From NCBI GenBank assembly GCA_002314145.1, contig DCCG01000004.1:1-64000 (forward strand): 64,000 bases of DNA, read 5' to 3'. Shown here piece after piece: positions 41,522 to 49,358 of this stretch (the stretch's first letter is position 1; each line of letters begins with the position of its first letter). The translations under genes were made by a program, and so were the position numbers. Below the pieces are notes generated by a model. The model did no database searches. It saw only the letters and a program-made list of their open reading frames with translations, and was not told where the DNA came from. Source of the stretch: Thalassolituus sp. UBA1087. Lineage in GTDB: Bacteria > Pseudomonadota > Gammaproteobacteria > Pseudomonadales > Oceanobacteraceae.

Positions 41522-42322
41522 TCAGCGTTTATCGTAAACGGCGACTAACTGCCGGCTGAGGGTCAGCAAAGTACCATCCGGGGCACAAATCCGGGCTTCG
41601 GTATGGCCATAGCCATCGTGGGCCTGACGGATTTCCGCTTCATACCAGAGCCAGTCACCGGCCTCCAGCGGCTGTGGCAGGGCCGCCGGCGAGCGGATGA
41701 TTTCCAGGTTCCAGCTGATCGAAGCACAGGGACCAAAGGATTTCATTTTCTGCAGCAGGGTGGGCGGCCAGGCGTCGATTAAGGCCACCATATGCGGATC
41801 GCTCATGGGGCCGCTGGTGTCGCTGAAACGCATCCAGCCCTTAAGGTGATTGTGTGGGCTGTTGGTAAACGGCAGGCCACCACCGCAGTAGCGGAAGTCA
41901 ATGTGCTGAGTGAAATCCGGTGTCAGACCTTTGATAAACGGCAGCGCCTGCCCGGACCCGGCTTGCGGTAAATCGCCCGCTGGGCTGTCAACGAGGATAT
42001 CCGTCGCCCGCGGGTTACCGTAACAGGCGCTGATGCGCGTACACAGCTGATCATTCTGAATAACATCGCCCTGAATATGGCTGACCGAATTGCCGGCACG
42101 CAGCATCTGATCAGATAAGGTAAAAGGCGTGGCGGTCTGCAAGGGGCCGCAGAAATTAACCGCCAGAGAACGCAGGCTGCCAGCGGTGATCTGTTGCTGA
42201 CAGCGCGCCAGAGATAAGGCGGCGGACAAGCCACCAAAGGTGGTGCGGCCCTGTCCCCAGCTGGGGTCGATTTGCAGACTGTCTGAGCCCGTGGCCTGTT
42301 CAAGGTAATGGTTGAAACTCAT
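41522..42322 (-). CDS. TesB-like acyl-CoA thioesterase
   Basis: A 266-residue double-hot-dog protein of the TesB-like thioesterase family. TTFGGLSAALSLARC at about residues 27-41 matches the N-terminal hot-dog helix, and the second domain has HMVALIDAWPPTLLQKM (the Asp is in the usual catalytic position near 182) and SWNLEI. It probably hydrolyses medium- or long-chain acyl-CoA; specificity is not visible. It diverges from the two PaaI-type thioesterase genes. Confidence 0.85.
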   Translation of the reverse strand: MSFNHYLEQATGSDSLQIDPSWGQGRTTFGGLSAALSLARCQQQITAGSLRSLAVNFCGPLQTATPFTLSDQMLRAGNSVSHIQGDVIQNDQLCTRISACYGNPRATDILVDSPAGDLPQAGSGQALPFIKGLTPDFTQHIDFRYCGGGLPFTNSPHNHLKGWMRFSDTSGPMSDPHMVALIDAWPPTLLQKMKSFGPCASISWNLEIIRSPAALPQPLEAGDWLWYEAEIRQAHDGYGHTEARICAPDGTLLTLSRQLVAVYDKR

Positions 42323-42638
42323 AGGCGTCCCTGCGATTGGATCGTCGTTGGCGGAATGTCAGGTAAAAAGGAGTAACATAACACGCAACGCCAGGTAGTT
42401 CTTGAGTTATCAGCGCAGGCAGGTAACCTCTGGTGAGCTTAAATATCAATTGCTGGTGGCGAAGACGTCATTGTTAATTCTCTGTTATCCGGTATAACGG
42501 ACGTCCGCGTTAACCGCAGCGTTTGCTGGCCGGCCCTGGTGGGCACACTGTGGCGGCTGCCTGAGCAGGCTTCGATAGTCCGTTCAGCCCCGGGCGTCAG
42601 TCAGACAGTACTGCGAGATTCAAAGAGTTTATTCAGAC
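42323..42638. other. Divergent thioesterase intergenic region
   Basis: These 316 bases hold a plus-strand promoter (42471-42498), the perfect palindrome CGGACGTCCG at 42498-42507 directly at its -10/+1, and GTTAT/ATAAC arms (42484-42488, 42494-42498) over the -10. A regulator binding here could control one or both thioesterase units. No further gene was seen. Confidence 0.5.
42471..42498 (+). promoter_or_regulatory. Promoter of the paired PaaI thioesterase genes
   Basis: TTGTTA (42471-42476), a 16-base spacer and TATAAC (42493-42498). The leader to the first gene is about 130 bases. Confidence 0.5.
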
Positions 42639-43136
42639 ATGAGCTTATCCGTAAAAACCCGTGCAGAACGTTTTGTATCGACGCTGCGCCATTGTCAGAT
42701 TCTGGGGCTGACTGTTGAGCATGCGGCCGAAGAGACACTGGTGATGCGTCTGCCATACAGTCAGTCTATCGTGGGTAATCCGCTGACCGGGGTGGTTCAT
42801 GGCGGCAGCCTGACCACCCTGATGGACACCGCCTGCGGAACCGCGGTGTTTGCCGTACTGCCCGGCTTCGAACTGTGTCCGACGCTGGATCTGCGCATGG
42901 ACTACATGAAGGCCGCGACGCCTGACCGTGACCTGCTGGCAGAAGCCAGAGTCGTGCGGGTGGCCAGCAGCGTGGTGTTTACTCAGTGCGATGTCTATCA
43001 GGATACTGACGGCAGTGAACGTGATCTGGTGGCGCGCTGCTCAGCGACCTTTATGCGTATTGGTCAGGATATGACGCCGGCGGATTTCCGCGCCCGCATT
43101 GAAGAAGGCATGACAGCGCCGGAGAGTGAGCAATGA
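42639..43136 (+). CDS. PaaI-family hot-dog thioesterase, copy 1
   Basis: A 165-residue single hot-dog domain protein. The core HGGSLTTLMDTACGTAVFAV (near residues 52-71) has the catalytic Asp-type position and the HGG motif of PaaI/YigI-like thioesterases. LDLRMDYMKAATPDRDLLAEARVVR follows. It overlaps the next gene, a distant homologue, by four bases, suggesting a hetero-oligomer or paired function. Substrate is unknown. Confidence 0.87.
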   Translation: MSLSVKTRAERFVSTLRHCQILGLTVEHAAEETLVMRLPYSQSIVGNPLTGVVHGGSLTTLMDTACGTAVFAVLPGFELCPTLDLRMDYMKAATPDRDLLAEARVVRVASSVVFTQCDVYQDTDGSERDLVARCSATFMRIGQDMTPADFRARIEEGMTAPESEQ

Positions 43137-43567
43137 GTTTTGAACAACGCCTCAGGGCGGCACAGCAGAGTGGTGATTTTGAACCTCTTATCGCTGATAT
43201 TCCTTATGCCAGACTGATTGGCCTGCAGCTGCAGCGTTTCGGTAAGGATGTATTATTCTGTCTGCCGAAAAATGAGGACAACATCGGCAACCCGATTCTG
43301 CCGGCCATTCATGGCGGAGTGATCGGCGGTTTTATGGAACTGTCAGCCTCGCTGCAGCTGATGATGAATATGGATACTGCGGCCATCCCTAAGATGATCG
43401 ACTTTTCACTGGATTACCTGCGCGCCGGACGCCATCAGGATACCTTTGCTGAGTGTCAGGTGTGGCGTCAGGGGTCGCGGGTCGCCAACGTCGCCATCAC
43501 CGCCTGGCAGACCGAACGGATCAGCCCTATTGCCACCGCCCGGGCGCATTTCCTGCTGAAACCCTGA
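43133..43567 (+). CDS. PaaI-family hot-dog thioesterase, copy 2
   Basis: A 144-residue hot-dog protein with HGGVIGGFMELSASLQLMM near residues 60-78 and FSLDYLRAGRHQDTFAECQVWRQGSRVANV after it. The usual catalytic Asp of HGG...D is Glu here (FMELSA), as in some active relatives. It is coupled to copy 1 by ATGA overlap. Confidence 0.86.
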   Translation: MSFEQRLRAAQQSGDFEPLIADIPYARLIGLQLQRFGKDVLFCLPKNEDNIGNPILPAIHGGVIGGFMELSASLQLMMNMDTAAIPKMIDFSLDYLRAGRHQDTFAECQVWRQGSRVANVAITAWQTERISPIATARAHFLLKP

Positions 43568-43704
43568 CGTTTTGTCGCGGGTTTTATACCGTTATCTTTT
43601 TGGTCTTCCCTGCAGAGGGGATGGTGCCATGCGGCGGATGTGTGGGCGGAGCCGCCCGGCGGCGTGCTGCATTAAGCTGTCGGTCTTAAATCCTGCCTTA
43701 AACC

Positions 43705-43732
43705 CTTGAAATGTATTTCCCCGGCCCCATCT
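43705..43732 (+). promoter_or_regulatory. Sigma-32 heat-shock promoter of htpG
   Basis: CTTGAAA (43705-43711), a 13-base spacer and CCCCATCT (43725-43732) match the RpoH consensus exactly, 48 bases before the htpG start. Confidence 0.9.
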
Positions 43733-43780
43733 CTGGAAACTGCTGAATAAGTTTGGTCCGTTGACAGGAGAAGAAAAAAG

Positions 43781-45682
43781 ATGACTGCAGCCAGCAAGGA
43801 AACCCTGGGGTTTAAAACAGAAGTCAAGCAACTGCTGCATCTGATGATCCATTCTTTGTATTCCAACAAAGAGATTTTTTTACGCGAACTGATTTCAAAC
43901 GCGTCAGATGCCTGCGATAAACTGCGTTTTGAAGCGCTTCAGAATGATGGCCTGTATGAAGGTGACAGCGATCTGAGCGTTCATATCGATTTCGACACTG
44001 ACGCCGCAACTGTGGTCGTGGAAGACAATGGTATTGGCATGAGCCGTGAAGAGGTGATCAATCATCTGGGCACCATCGCCAAATCCGGTACCGCAGAATT
44101 CCTCAGTAAGCTGAGCGGTGATCAGCAGAAAGATTCACAGCTGATCGGTCAGTTCGGGGTCGGCTTTTATTCGGCGTTTATTGTTGCGGATAAAGTAACG
44201 GTAGAAACCCGTCGTGCCGGTCAGGATGCATCTGACGGTACCCGCTGGGAGTCTGCCGGGGAAGGGGAATTCACCCTGGAAACCGTCGATAAACCGACGC
44301 ACGGCACCCGCATTACCCTGCACCTGAAAGAAGGGGAAGAAGAATTTGCGGATAACTTCCGTCTGCGTTCGCTGATTAAGAAATATTCCGACCACATCGC
44401 TGTGCCTGTATACCTGCCGCAGGAAGTCAGCTCAGACGATGAAGACGGTGAAAAGAAAAAGATTCCGGAAGCAGTTAACGAAGCGAAAGCGCTCTGGACA
44501 CGTCCGAAAAACGAACTGACGGACGAAGAATACAAAGAGTTTTATAAACACGTCTCTCACGACTGGAATGATCCGCTGCTGTGGATGCACAACAAAGTCG
44601 AAGGCAAACTGGATTATACCAGCCTGCTGTATATCCCATCCAAAGCGCCATTTGATATCTGGAACCGGGAAGCCACCCGGGGCCTGAAACTGTACGTACA
44701 GCGCGTCTTTATTATGGACGATGCCGAGCAGTTCCTGCCGCTTTATCTGCGCTTTGTTAAAGGTGTGCTGGATTCCAATGATCTGTCACTGAACGTGTCG
44801 CGCGAGATTCTGCAGAAAGATAAGCAGGTCGACAGCCTGCGCAGTGCACTGGTCAAACGTGTACTGGATTCGCTGGAAAAAATGGCCAAAAACGATCCGG
44901 AAAAATACCAGGCGTTCTGGGAAGAATTCGGTGATGTGCTGAAAGAAGGCCCGGCGGAAGATTTCAGCAATAAAGAAAAAATCGCCAGACTGTTCCGCTT
45001 TGCCACCACCAAAAGTGATGGTGAAAAGCAGACGGTCAGCCTGGAAGATTATCTGGCCCGTATGCGCGAAGGGCAGAGCAAAATCTATTACATCACAGGC
45101 GATAACTATGCAGCCGTGGCGGCCAGCCCGCATCTGGAATACTTCCGTACCAAAGGCGTTGAGGTGCTGTTGCTGACTGACCGTGTGGATGAGTGGATGG
45201 TTGGCCACCTGACAGACTTTGACGGCAAAGTCTTCCAGGACGTTACCAAAGGCGAACTGGATCTGGATGAGCTGGCGGATGAATCCGAAAAAGAACAGCA
45301 GAAAGATCTGGAAGAAAGCCATAAAGACCTGGTTGAACGGGTTCAGAAAGCGCTGGAAGGGGATGTCAAAAACGTCCGTGTAACCGCGCGTCTGACCGAT
45401 TCCCCGGCCTGTCTGGTGGTGGGCCAATACGACATGGGCGGTCATATGCGCCGTCTGATGGAAGCCGCCGGTCAACCTGTCCCTGAACCGGATACTGCGC
45501 TGGAAATTAACCCGACCCATCCGCTGATCGAGCGTCTTGATAAAGAGCAGGACGAAGAACGCTTCAGTGAACTGGCCAGCCTTATTTTTGCGCAGGCGCA
45601 GTTAGCGGAAGGCAGTCAGCTGAAAGAACCCGGGCAGTATGTCTCCCGTATGAACAAACTGTTGCTGGATCTGATGAGCTGA
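43781..45682 (+). CDS. htpG: Chaperone HtpG (Hsp90)
   Basis: The 633-residue bacterial Hsp90. The GHKL ATPase domain has E-LISNASDACDKLR (near 34-47), DNGIGMS (near 84-90), and GQFGVGFYSAF (near 124-134). The middle domain contains GVLDSNDLSLNVSREILQ, and the C-terminal dimerisation domain ends near LLLDLMS. Length is normal. Its promoter is sigma-32 type and a long hairpin terminator follows, so it is monocistronic and heat-induced. Confidence 0.98.
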   Translation: MTAASKETLGFKTEVKQLLHLMIHSLYSNKEIFLRELISNASDACDKLRFEALQNDGLYEGDSDLSVHIDFDTDAATVVVEDNGIGMSREEVINHLGTIAKSGTAEFLSKLSGDQQKDSQLIGQFGVGFYSAFIVADKVTVETRRAGQDASDGTRWESAGEGEFTLETVDKPTHGTRITLHLKEGEEEFADNFRLRSLIKKYSDHIAVPVYLPQEVSSDDEDGEKKKIPEAVNEAKALWTRPKNELTDEEYKEFYKHVSHDWNDPLLWMHNKVEGKLDYTSLLYIPSKAPFDIWNREATRGLKLYVQRVFIMDDAEQFLPLYLRFVKGVLDSNDLSLNVSREILQKDKQVDSLRSALVKRVLDSLEKMAKNDPEKYQAFWEEFGDVLKEGPAEDFSNKEKIARLFRFATTKSDGEKQTVSLEDYLARMREGQSKIYYITGDNYAAVAASPHLEYFRTKGVEVLLLTDRVDEWMVGHLTDFDGKVFQDVTKGELDLDELADESEKEQQKDLEESHKDLVERVQKALEGDVKNVRVTARLTDSPACLVVGQYDMGGHMRRLMEAAGQPVPEPDTALEINPTHPLIERLDKEQDEERFSELASLIFAQAQLAEGSQLKEPGQYVSRMNKLLLDLMS

Positions 45683-45700
45683 TCCCCGCGCTTTGTTGTC

Positions 45701-45746
45701 ACAGTACGGCGGCTCAGGTTTTACCTGTGCCGCCGTACTGTTATTA
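45701..45746 (+). terminator. Terminator after htpG
   Basis: ACAGTACGGCGGC (45701-45713) pairs with 45729-45741. Inside, CAGG and CCTG extend the stem after one T-T mismatch around a TTTTA loop. TATTAT follows. The stem is very stable, though the T-tract is short. Confidence 0.85.
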
Positions 45747-45812
45747 TCAGCAGCCAACCGGAGTGGCGTTTTGGTTAAAAAACTCCGCAGAAATAATTAA
45801 TTGGGGAATTTT

Positions 45813-46397
45813 ATGAATAAATTCAGCGCTGCTTTGCTGAGTGCAACGGCTGTCCTGGCCATGGCACCGGCAGCGAATGCCGGCGGTTCTCTGGACATCA
45901 GTCTGTCAGATGACGTTGCGCGTCTTGGTTATGATGCCACCCAGATGGGCAGTGGCCTGCACGTCAGTCTGGCGGGCCTGTACGACGATGATAAAGGTGA
46001 GATGCTGTCCGCCGGACTGCATGTGGTGGACGTCCGTCCGTCAACCAGTAACCTGTACATCGGGGTGGGGGCAAAACTCTTTGCTTATTCCACTGACCGT
46101 TCAGATCGTTACGACGATTACAGCGGTCTGGCTTTGGGTGTGGGTGGTTTCTTCCGTTACAGTTTTGCCAGCGCGCCGGATGTCAGTCTGGCAGGGCACG
46201 CGTATTATGCGCCACCGGTTATTTCATTTGCCGACACGGACAATATGATCGTATCTGATCTGCGCCTGCAATTTTCACTGCTGCCGACCGCACGTGTGTA
46301 TGCAGGTTATCGCTATAACGGCATTCGTCTGGAAGACGTTGATAACCGCTATAAACTGGGCGATGGTGCCCACCTTGGCCTGACAATCGATTTCTGA
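45813..46397 (+). CDS. YfaZ-like outer-membrane protein
   Basis: A 194-residue exported barrel. The signal peptide MNKFSAALLSATAVLAMAPAANA is followed by YfaZ-type strands: GSLDISLSDDVARLGYDAT, NLYIGVGAKLFAY and ARVYAGYRYNGIRLED, with terminal aromatic LGLTIDF. It starts at ATG 45813 after GGGGAA; an upstream TTG would add four residues. Function is unknown in the family. The next gene follows after 25 bases. Confidence 0.82.
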   Translation: MNKFSAALLSATAVLAMAPAANAGGSLDISLSDDVARLGYDATQMGSGLHVSLAGLYDDDKGEMLSAGLHVVDVRPSTSNLYIGVGAKLFAYSTDRSDRYDDYSGLALGVGGFFRYSFASAPDVSLAGHAYYAPPVISFADTDNMIVSDLRLQFSLLPTARVYAGYRYNGIRLEDVDNRYKLGDGAHLGLTIDF

Positions 46398-46422
46398 TTG
46401 CGGCCGCTTCTGAGAGCCACGT

Positions 46423-46884
46423 ATGAGTCAATGGATCGGGTTTACTAACAAAAAACTCTACCAGTGCCGGTTGCTGCTGGCGGAGTATGCACAGTGTGAT
46501 GACCCGTCACTGGCGGACGCACTGGAAGAAGGTGGACTGTATCAGTTGCACGATGCGTGGTTATCTTACCTGCAGGAACTGGGCGATATGGTGGCCTTCC
46601 GTGAACCTGTGTCGTCGCTGCAGGATCTGCTGCAGCGCGTCAGTCTGGTCACGGGTGAAATGCGCGAGCTGACCCAGCTGGCGGATGACCCCTTCTCCTG
46701 GCTGAGTCAGATGCTGAAGGCTGTCGCTGCCCTGCGTCAGCCGTCCGCTGTGCGTCCTGCTCAGTCGTCAGATGCACAGAGTATTGCTCTCACCGCAGAG
46801 AGTACGGAATCTCCGGTCGTACGCTGGTGGGCCGCGATGACGGCGCTGATCGATGTTCAGCGGGAAAATCGTCAGGAAAGCTGA
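46423..46884 (+). CDS. Conserved hypothetical protein (DUF6586-like)
   Basis: A 153-residue, mostly helical cytoplasmic protein with Trp/Leu-rich segments (SQWIGFTNKKLYQCRLLLAEYAQ; LHDAWLSYLQELGDMVAF) and a final WWAAMTALIDVQREN. I associate it, from memory, with the gene next to topA in pseudomonads (PA3010 type, DUF6586). No catalytic motif is seen. It probably shares a transcript with the YfaZ-like gene upstream. Confidence 0.72.
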   Translation: MSQWIGFTNKKLYQCRLLLAEYAQCDDPSLADALEEGGLYQLHDAWLSYLQELGDMVAFREPVSSLQDLLQRVSLVTGEMRELTQLADDPFSWLSQMLKAVAALRQPSAVRPAQSSDAQSIALTAESTESPVVRWWAAMTALIDVQRENRQES

Positions 46885-46995
46885 TATTCCTGCTGTTCTA
46901 ACAGTTATCTTTTTATTCCCAAGTGTTCTTTTTAACGGCGCAGCCTTCGGGCATTTCATGTGATACACTCGCGCGCCCAGTTTTGAGAGGCGGAT

Positions 46996-47247
46996 ATGGC
47001 ACGCTTTTTTGAGATCGTAGAACTTTCCAACGGTGATATTGTATTACGCCGTTCCGATGATGCAGACGCGGATGCGCTGGTTTCCATTCATTTTTCTGAG
47101 GATGCCAAAGCCAGCCTGCAGGCCCATCATATGGATGTTGCACGGGTGATGCTGGAGGCGGGTGTGCGCAAGGTTGGTGAGCTGTCCGGCATGGAGGTCG
47201 AACAGGATGACTTCGATGCCCCGGAGCATGAGCAGCGTCTGCATTGA
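46996..47247 (+). CDS. Small conserved hypothetical protein
   Basis: An 83-residue acidic protein (MARFFEIVELSNGDIVLRRSDDADADALVSIHFSEDA...) with no membrane segment. Its position between the DUF6586-like gene and sulA-like/lexA matches the PA3009-type small gene in pseudomonads. An extended -10 (TGTGATACACT, about 46959-46969) lies upstream and a terminator follows, so it is transcribed on its own. Function is unknown. Confidence 0.78.
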   Translation: MARFFEIVELSNGDIVLRRSDDADADALVSIHFSEDAKASLQAHHMDVARVMLEAGVRKVGELSGMEVEQDDFDAPEHEQRLH

Positions 47248-47262
47248 TCGGGTAGATGGCAT

Positions 47263-47293
47263 AAAAAAGCCCTGACCTGGTCAGGGCTTTTTT
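47263..47293. terminator. Bidirectional terminator
   Basis: AAAAAAGCCCTGA (47263-47275) and TCAGGGCTTTTTT (47281-47293) form a 13-bp stem around CCTGG. It serves the small gene and the converging lexA-sulA unit. Confidence 0.93.
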
Positions 47294-47324
47294 GTTTGCG
47301 GAGCGGCACAAAGCCGCACGGACA

Positions 47325-47777
47325 TCAGCACTCGCGCTGTATGATCACCACGTGACTGCCGCTGCTTTTTGCCAGACGGCGGAGTTGCTGGCGTTCACTG
47401 CTGCTCAGCCGTCCCTGCCATTCCACAATCATATGGCTGTTGGCAGCGATCAGTACCTTGCTGCACAGTGCCAGCTGGGTGTCGTTACACAGATCTAAGT
47501 GGACAACCGGGGCATGGCTGAGTCCGATACTGGCGAGCCAGTGTTTGTTCATCGGGCGGTGAGGGCTCAGCCACATCAGCCAGCGCTCAGCAGAACTGCA
47601 CTGCGCCAGCATCGGCAGCAGCTGCAAGGGCTGGATAGCGCCTTCTTCGCTGACAATGACTTCCGTCAGACTGCCGGATGGTTGCCCGGCCGGGCGGAAT
47701 GCGGGCGCAAACGCGTGCTGCGGCTGACTGCTCAGAGACAGGCCGGGCTCCTCCATTCCAAGTGCTAACTGACGCAT
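47325..47777 (-). CDS. sulA: SulA-like SOS cell-division inhibitor
   Basis: A 150-residue protein. LTEVIVSEEGAIQPLQLLPMLAQCSSAERWLMWLSP near residues 37-72 and the NSHMIVEWQGRLSSSERQQLRRLA segment near 113-136 follow the RecA-like fold of SulA, which binds FtsZ during DNA damage. Overall similarity to E. coli SulA is modest. It lies 33 bases after lexA on the same strand with no terminator between, so the pair is under LexA control. Confidence 0.82.
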   Translation of the reverse strand: MRQLALGMEEPGLSLSSQPQHAFAPAFRPAGQPSGSLTEVIVSEEGAIQPLQLLPMLAQCSSAERWLMWLSPHRPMNKHWLASIGLSHAPVVHLDLCNDTQLALCSKVLIAANSHMIVEWQGRLSSSERQQLRRLAKSSGSHVVIIQREC

Positions 47778-47810
47778 AACTAACCCCCTGATGAAACGTT
47801 AAATGGCTGT

Positions 47811-48410
47811 TCAGTGGCGGCGGATGACGCCGACATAGAGGCCTTCAATGGCGAACTCACGTTCACGGAGATCGACTTCGATTGGCTGGTAGTCTTCATT
47901 TTCCGGATGCAGTAACACCTGAGAGCGCTTTTTCTCATAGCGCTTAACCGTTACTTCGTTATCAACCCGGGCCACCACCACTTCGCCATTACGTGCGGTT
48001 TCAGCCTTATGTACGGCGATGTAATCGCCATCGTAAATGCCAATGTCTTTCATACTGTCGCCGTGAACTTCCAGCAGGTAGTCCGCCTGAGGGCGGAAAA
48101 AACTCGGCGGAATTTCGCAGTAATCTTCAATATGCTCCTGCGCCAGGATGGGTTCACCAGCGGCGACCCGGCCGACAATCGGCAGCCCGGGCAGTTGTTC
48201 TTCAACGATGCGCAGGCCACGTGATGCTCCGGGCATGATTTCAATCGCGCCTTTGCGGGCCAGTGCTTTGAGGTGCTCTTCGGCGGCGTTCGGTGATTTA
48301 AAACCGAGTTCGGCGGCGATTTCAGCGCGGGTTGGCGGAAAACCGGTTTCCTCCAGTGATGAGCGGATGAAATCCAGTACCTGTTGCTGACGTGCTGTGA
48401 GCTTAATCAT
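47811..48410 (-). CDS. lexA: SOS repressor LexA
   Basis: The 199-residue LexA has an N-terminal winged helix (MIKLTARQQQVLDFI, then PPTRAEIAAELGFKSPNAAEEHL). The self-cleavage bond is A84-G85 (VAAGEP) and the Ser-Lys dyad is S119 (GDSMKDIGI) and K156 (EVTVKR), the same numbering as E. coli. The longest frame starts at 48506, but ATG 48410 matches the family start. Two SOS boxes precede it. It leads a lexA-sulA unit. Confidence 0.98.
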   Translation of the reverse strand: MIKLTARQQQVLDFIRSSLEETGFPPTRAEIAAELGFKSPNAAEEHLKALARKGAIEIMPGASRGLRIVEEQLPGLPIVGRVAAGEPILAQEHIEDYCEIPPSFFRPQADYLLEVHGDSMKDIGIYDGDYIAVHKAETARNGEVVVARVDNEVTVKRYEKKRSQVLLHPENEDYQPIEVDLREREFAIEGLYVGVIRRH

Positions 48411-48424
48411 GATGCCTGTCCAGT

Positions 48425-48440
48425 CTGTTGATCCATACAG
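48425..48440. promoter_or_regulatory. LexA (SOS) box 1, proximal to lexA
   Basis: CTGTTGATCCATACAG has perfect CTGT-N8-ACAG half-sites, 15 bases before the lexA start codon, downstream of the -10. Confidence 0.85.
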
Positions 48441-48443
48441 TAG

Positions 48444-48459
48444 GTGTAAAGATATACAG
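48444..48459. promoter_or_regulatory. LexA (SOS) box 2, on the lexA promoter
   Basis: GTGTAAAGATATACAG has one mismatch from CTGT-N8-ACAG. It covers the minus-strand -10 (TATCTT, 48454-48449), whose -35 is TTTACA (48477-48472) at 17 bases. The spacing of the two boxes is 19 bases centre to centre, so cooperative binding is possible. Confidence 0.75.
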
Positions 48460-48562
48460 TATTTTATCCAGTGTAAACACCTTTGTTGGTTTTCCGTGGC
48501 GGGCATTGGTAAGACTGACAGGAAGAATCGGGCCGTATTACTGCTGACGGTAGCCTCCGCTA

Positions 48563-48592
48563 TTGCCTAATTTTTGTTTTAAACGTATGTTT
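48563..48592 (+). promoter_or_regulatory. psrA promoter with overlapping PsrA-type operator
   Basis: TTGCCT (48563-48568), a 17-base spacer and TATGTT (48586-48591). The inverted repeat AAAC-GTAT-GTTT (48581-48592) covers the -10 and fits the GAAAC-N4-GTTTC-type PsrA site known in Pseudomonas, so autorepression is likely. Confidence 0.65.
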
Positions 48593-48651
48593 GAAACAGG
48601 TGTTTTGATGCTCTCCAATGGCGGGGAGGAATGTGTGGATCAGCGGAATTT

Positions 48652-49293
48652 ATGGCACAGAAAGATACGGTTAAAAGTATTCTCAATGCAGCGGAGGAAT
48701 TGTTCTCAGAACGGGGCTTTGCCGAGACGTCGCTGCGCAATATTACCACTAAAGCCGGCGTTAATCTGGCGGCCGTGAATTATCACTTCGGTTCCAAGAA
48801 AGAACTGATCCAGGCAGTATTTGCCCGTTTCCTCGGACCTTTCTGTGAGAGTCTGGAAGAACGTCTGGCTGAGATGGAAGCCGGTCTGCCGCAGCGCGTT
48901 CCTGAGATGGAGGAGCTGCTGATGCTGCTGTCGCAGACAGCACTGCTTTCCGGGCACAACAACAGCCCGCGCCGGCTGGGGATTTTTATGCGTCTGCTGG
49001 GGCTGGCTTATACACAGGGGCAGGGGCACCTGCGTCGTTTTCTGCAGAATGAATATGGCCGTGTATTCAACACTTATATGAAACTGGTGACGGCAGCAAC
49101 GCCGGCCTTATCGGAAGAAGAACGCTTCTGGCGTATTCATTTTATGCTGGGGGCTACCGTCTTTACATTATCCGGCGCCGATTCGCTCAGTGCTATGGCA
49201 GAATACGATATTGGTAAAGGTTCGGATATTGCGCAGGTCGTTGATAAATTGGTACCTTTCCTCGCGGCTGGTGTCAGCGCGCCTCACCGATAA
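48652..49293 (+). CDS. psrA: TetR-family regulator PsrA
   Basis: A 213-residue TetR regulator. The N-terminal helix-turn-helix (ILNAAEELFSERGFAETSLRNITTKAGVNLAAVNYHFGSKKELI) is nearly that of Pseudomonas PsrA, and the ligand domain starts RFLGPFCESLEERL. PsrA binds long-chain fatty acids or their CoA esters and controls beta-oxidation genes and, in pseudomonads, rpoS. The start MAQKDTV at 48652 fits the family; an ATG at 48631 would add seven residues but sits against GGAGG with no spacing. It diverges from lexA and carries a candidate self-operator. Confidence 0.92.
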   Translation: MAQKDTVKSILNAAEELFSERGFAETSLRNITTKAGVNLAAVNYHFGSKKELIQAVFARFLGPFCESLEERLAEMEAGLPQRVPEMEELLMLLSQTALLSGHNNSPRRLGIFMRLLGLAYTQGQGHLRRFLQNEYGRVFNTYMKLVTAATPALSEEERFWRIHFMLGATVFTLSGADSLSAMAEYDIGKGSDIAQVVDKLVPFLAAGVSAPHR

Positions 49294-49358
49294 GCGCGCC
49301 CTGTCGTTACGGGCAGTAACGGGCACCGGCCAGTCTTTCAGCCAGATGGAACGCCAGT

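Noticed and set aside
44786..45520. A 244-residue minus-strand open frame inside htpG
   Set aside because: Phe/His/Gln-rich antisense translation of a highly conserved chaperone gene.
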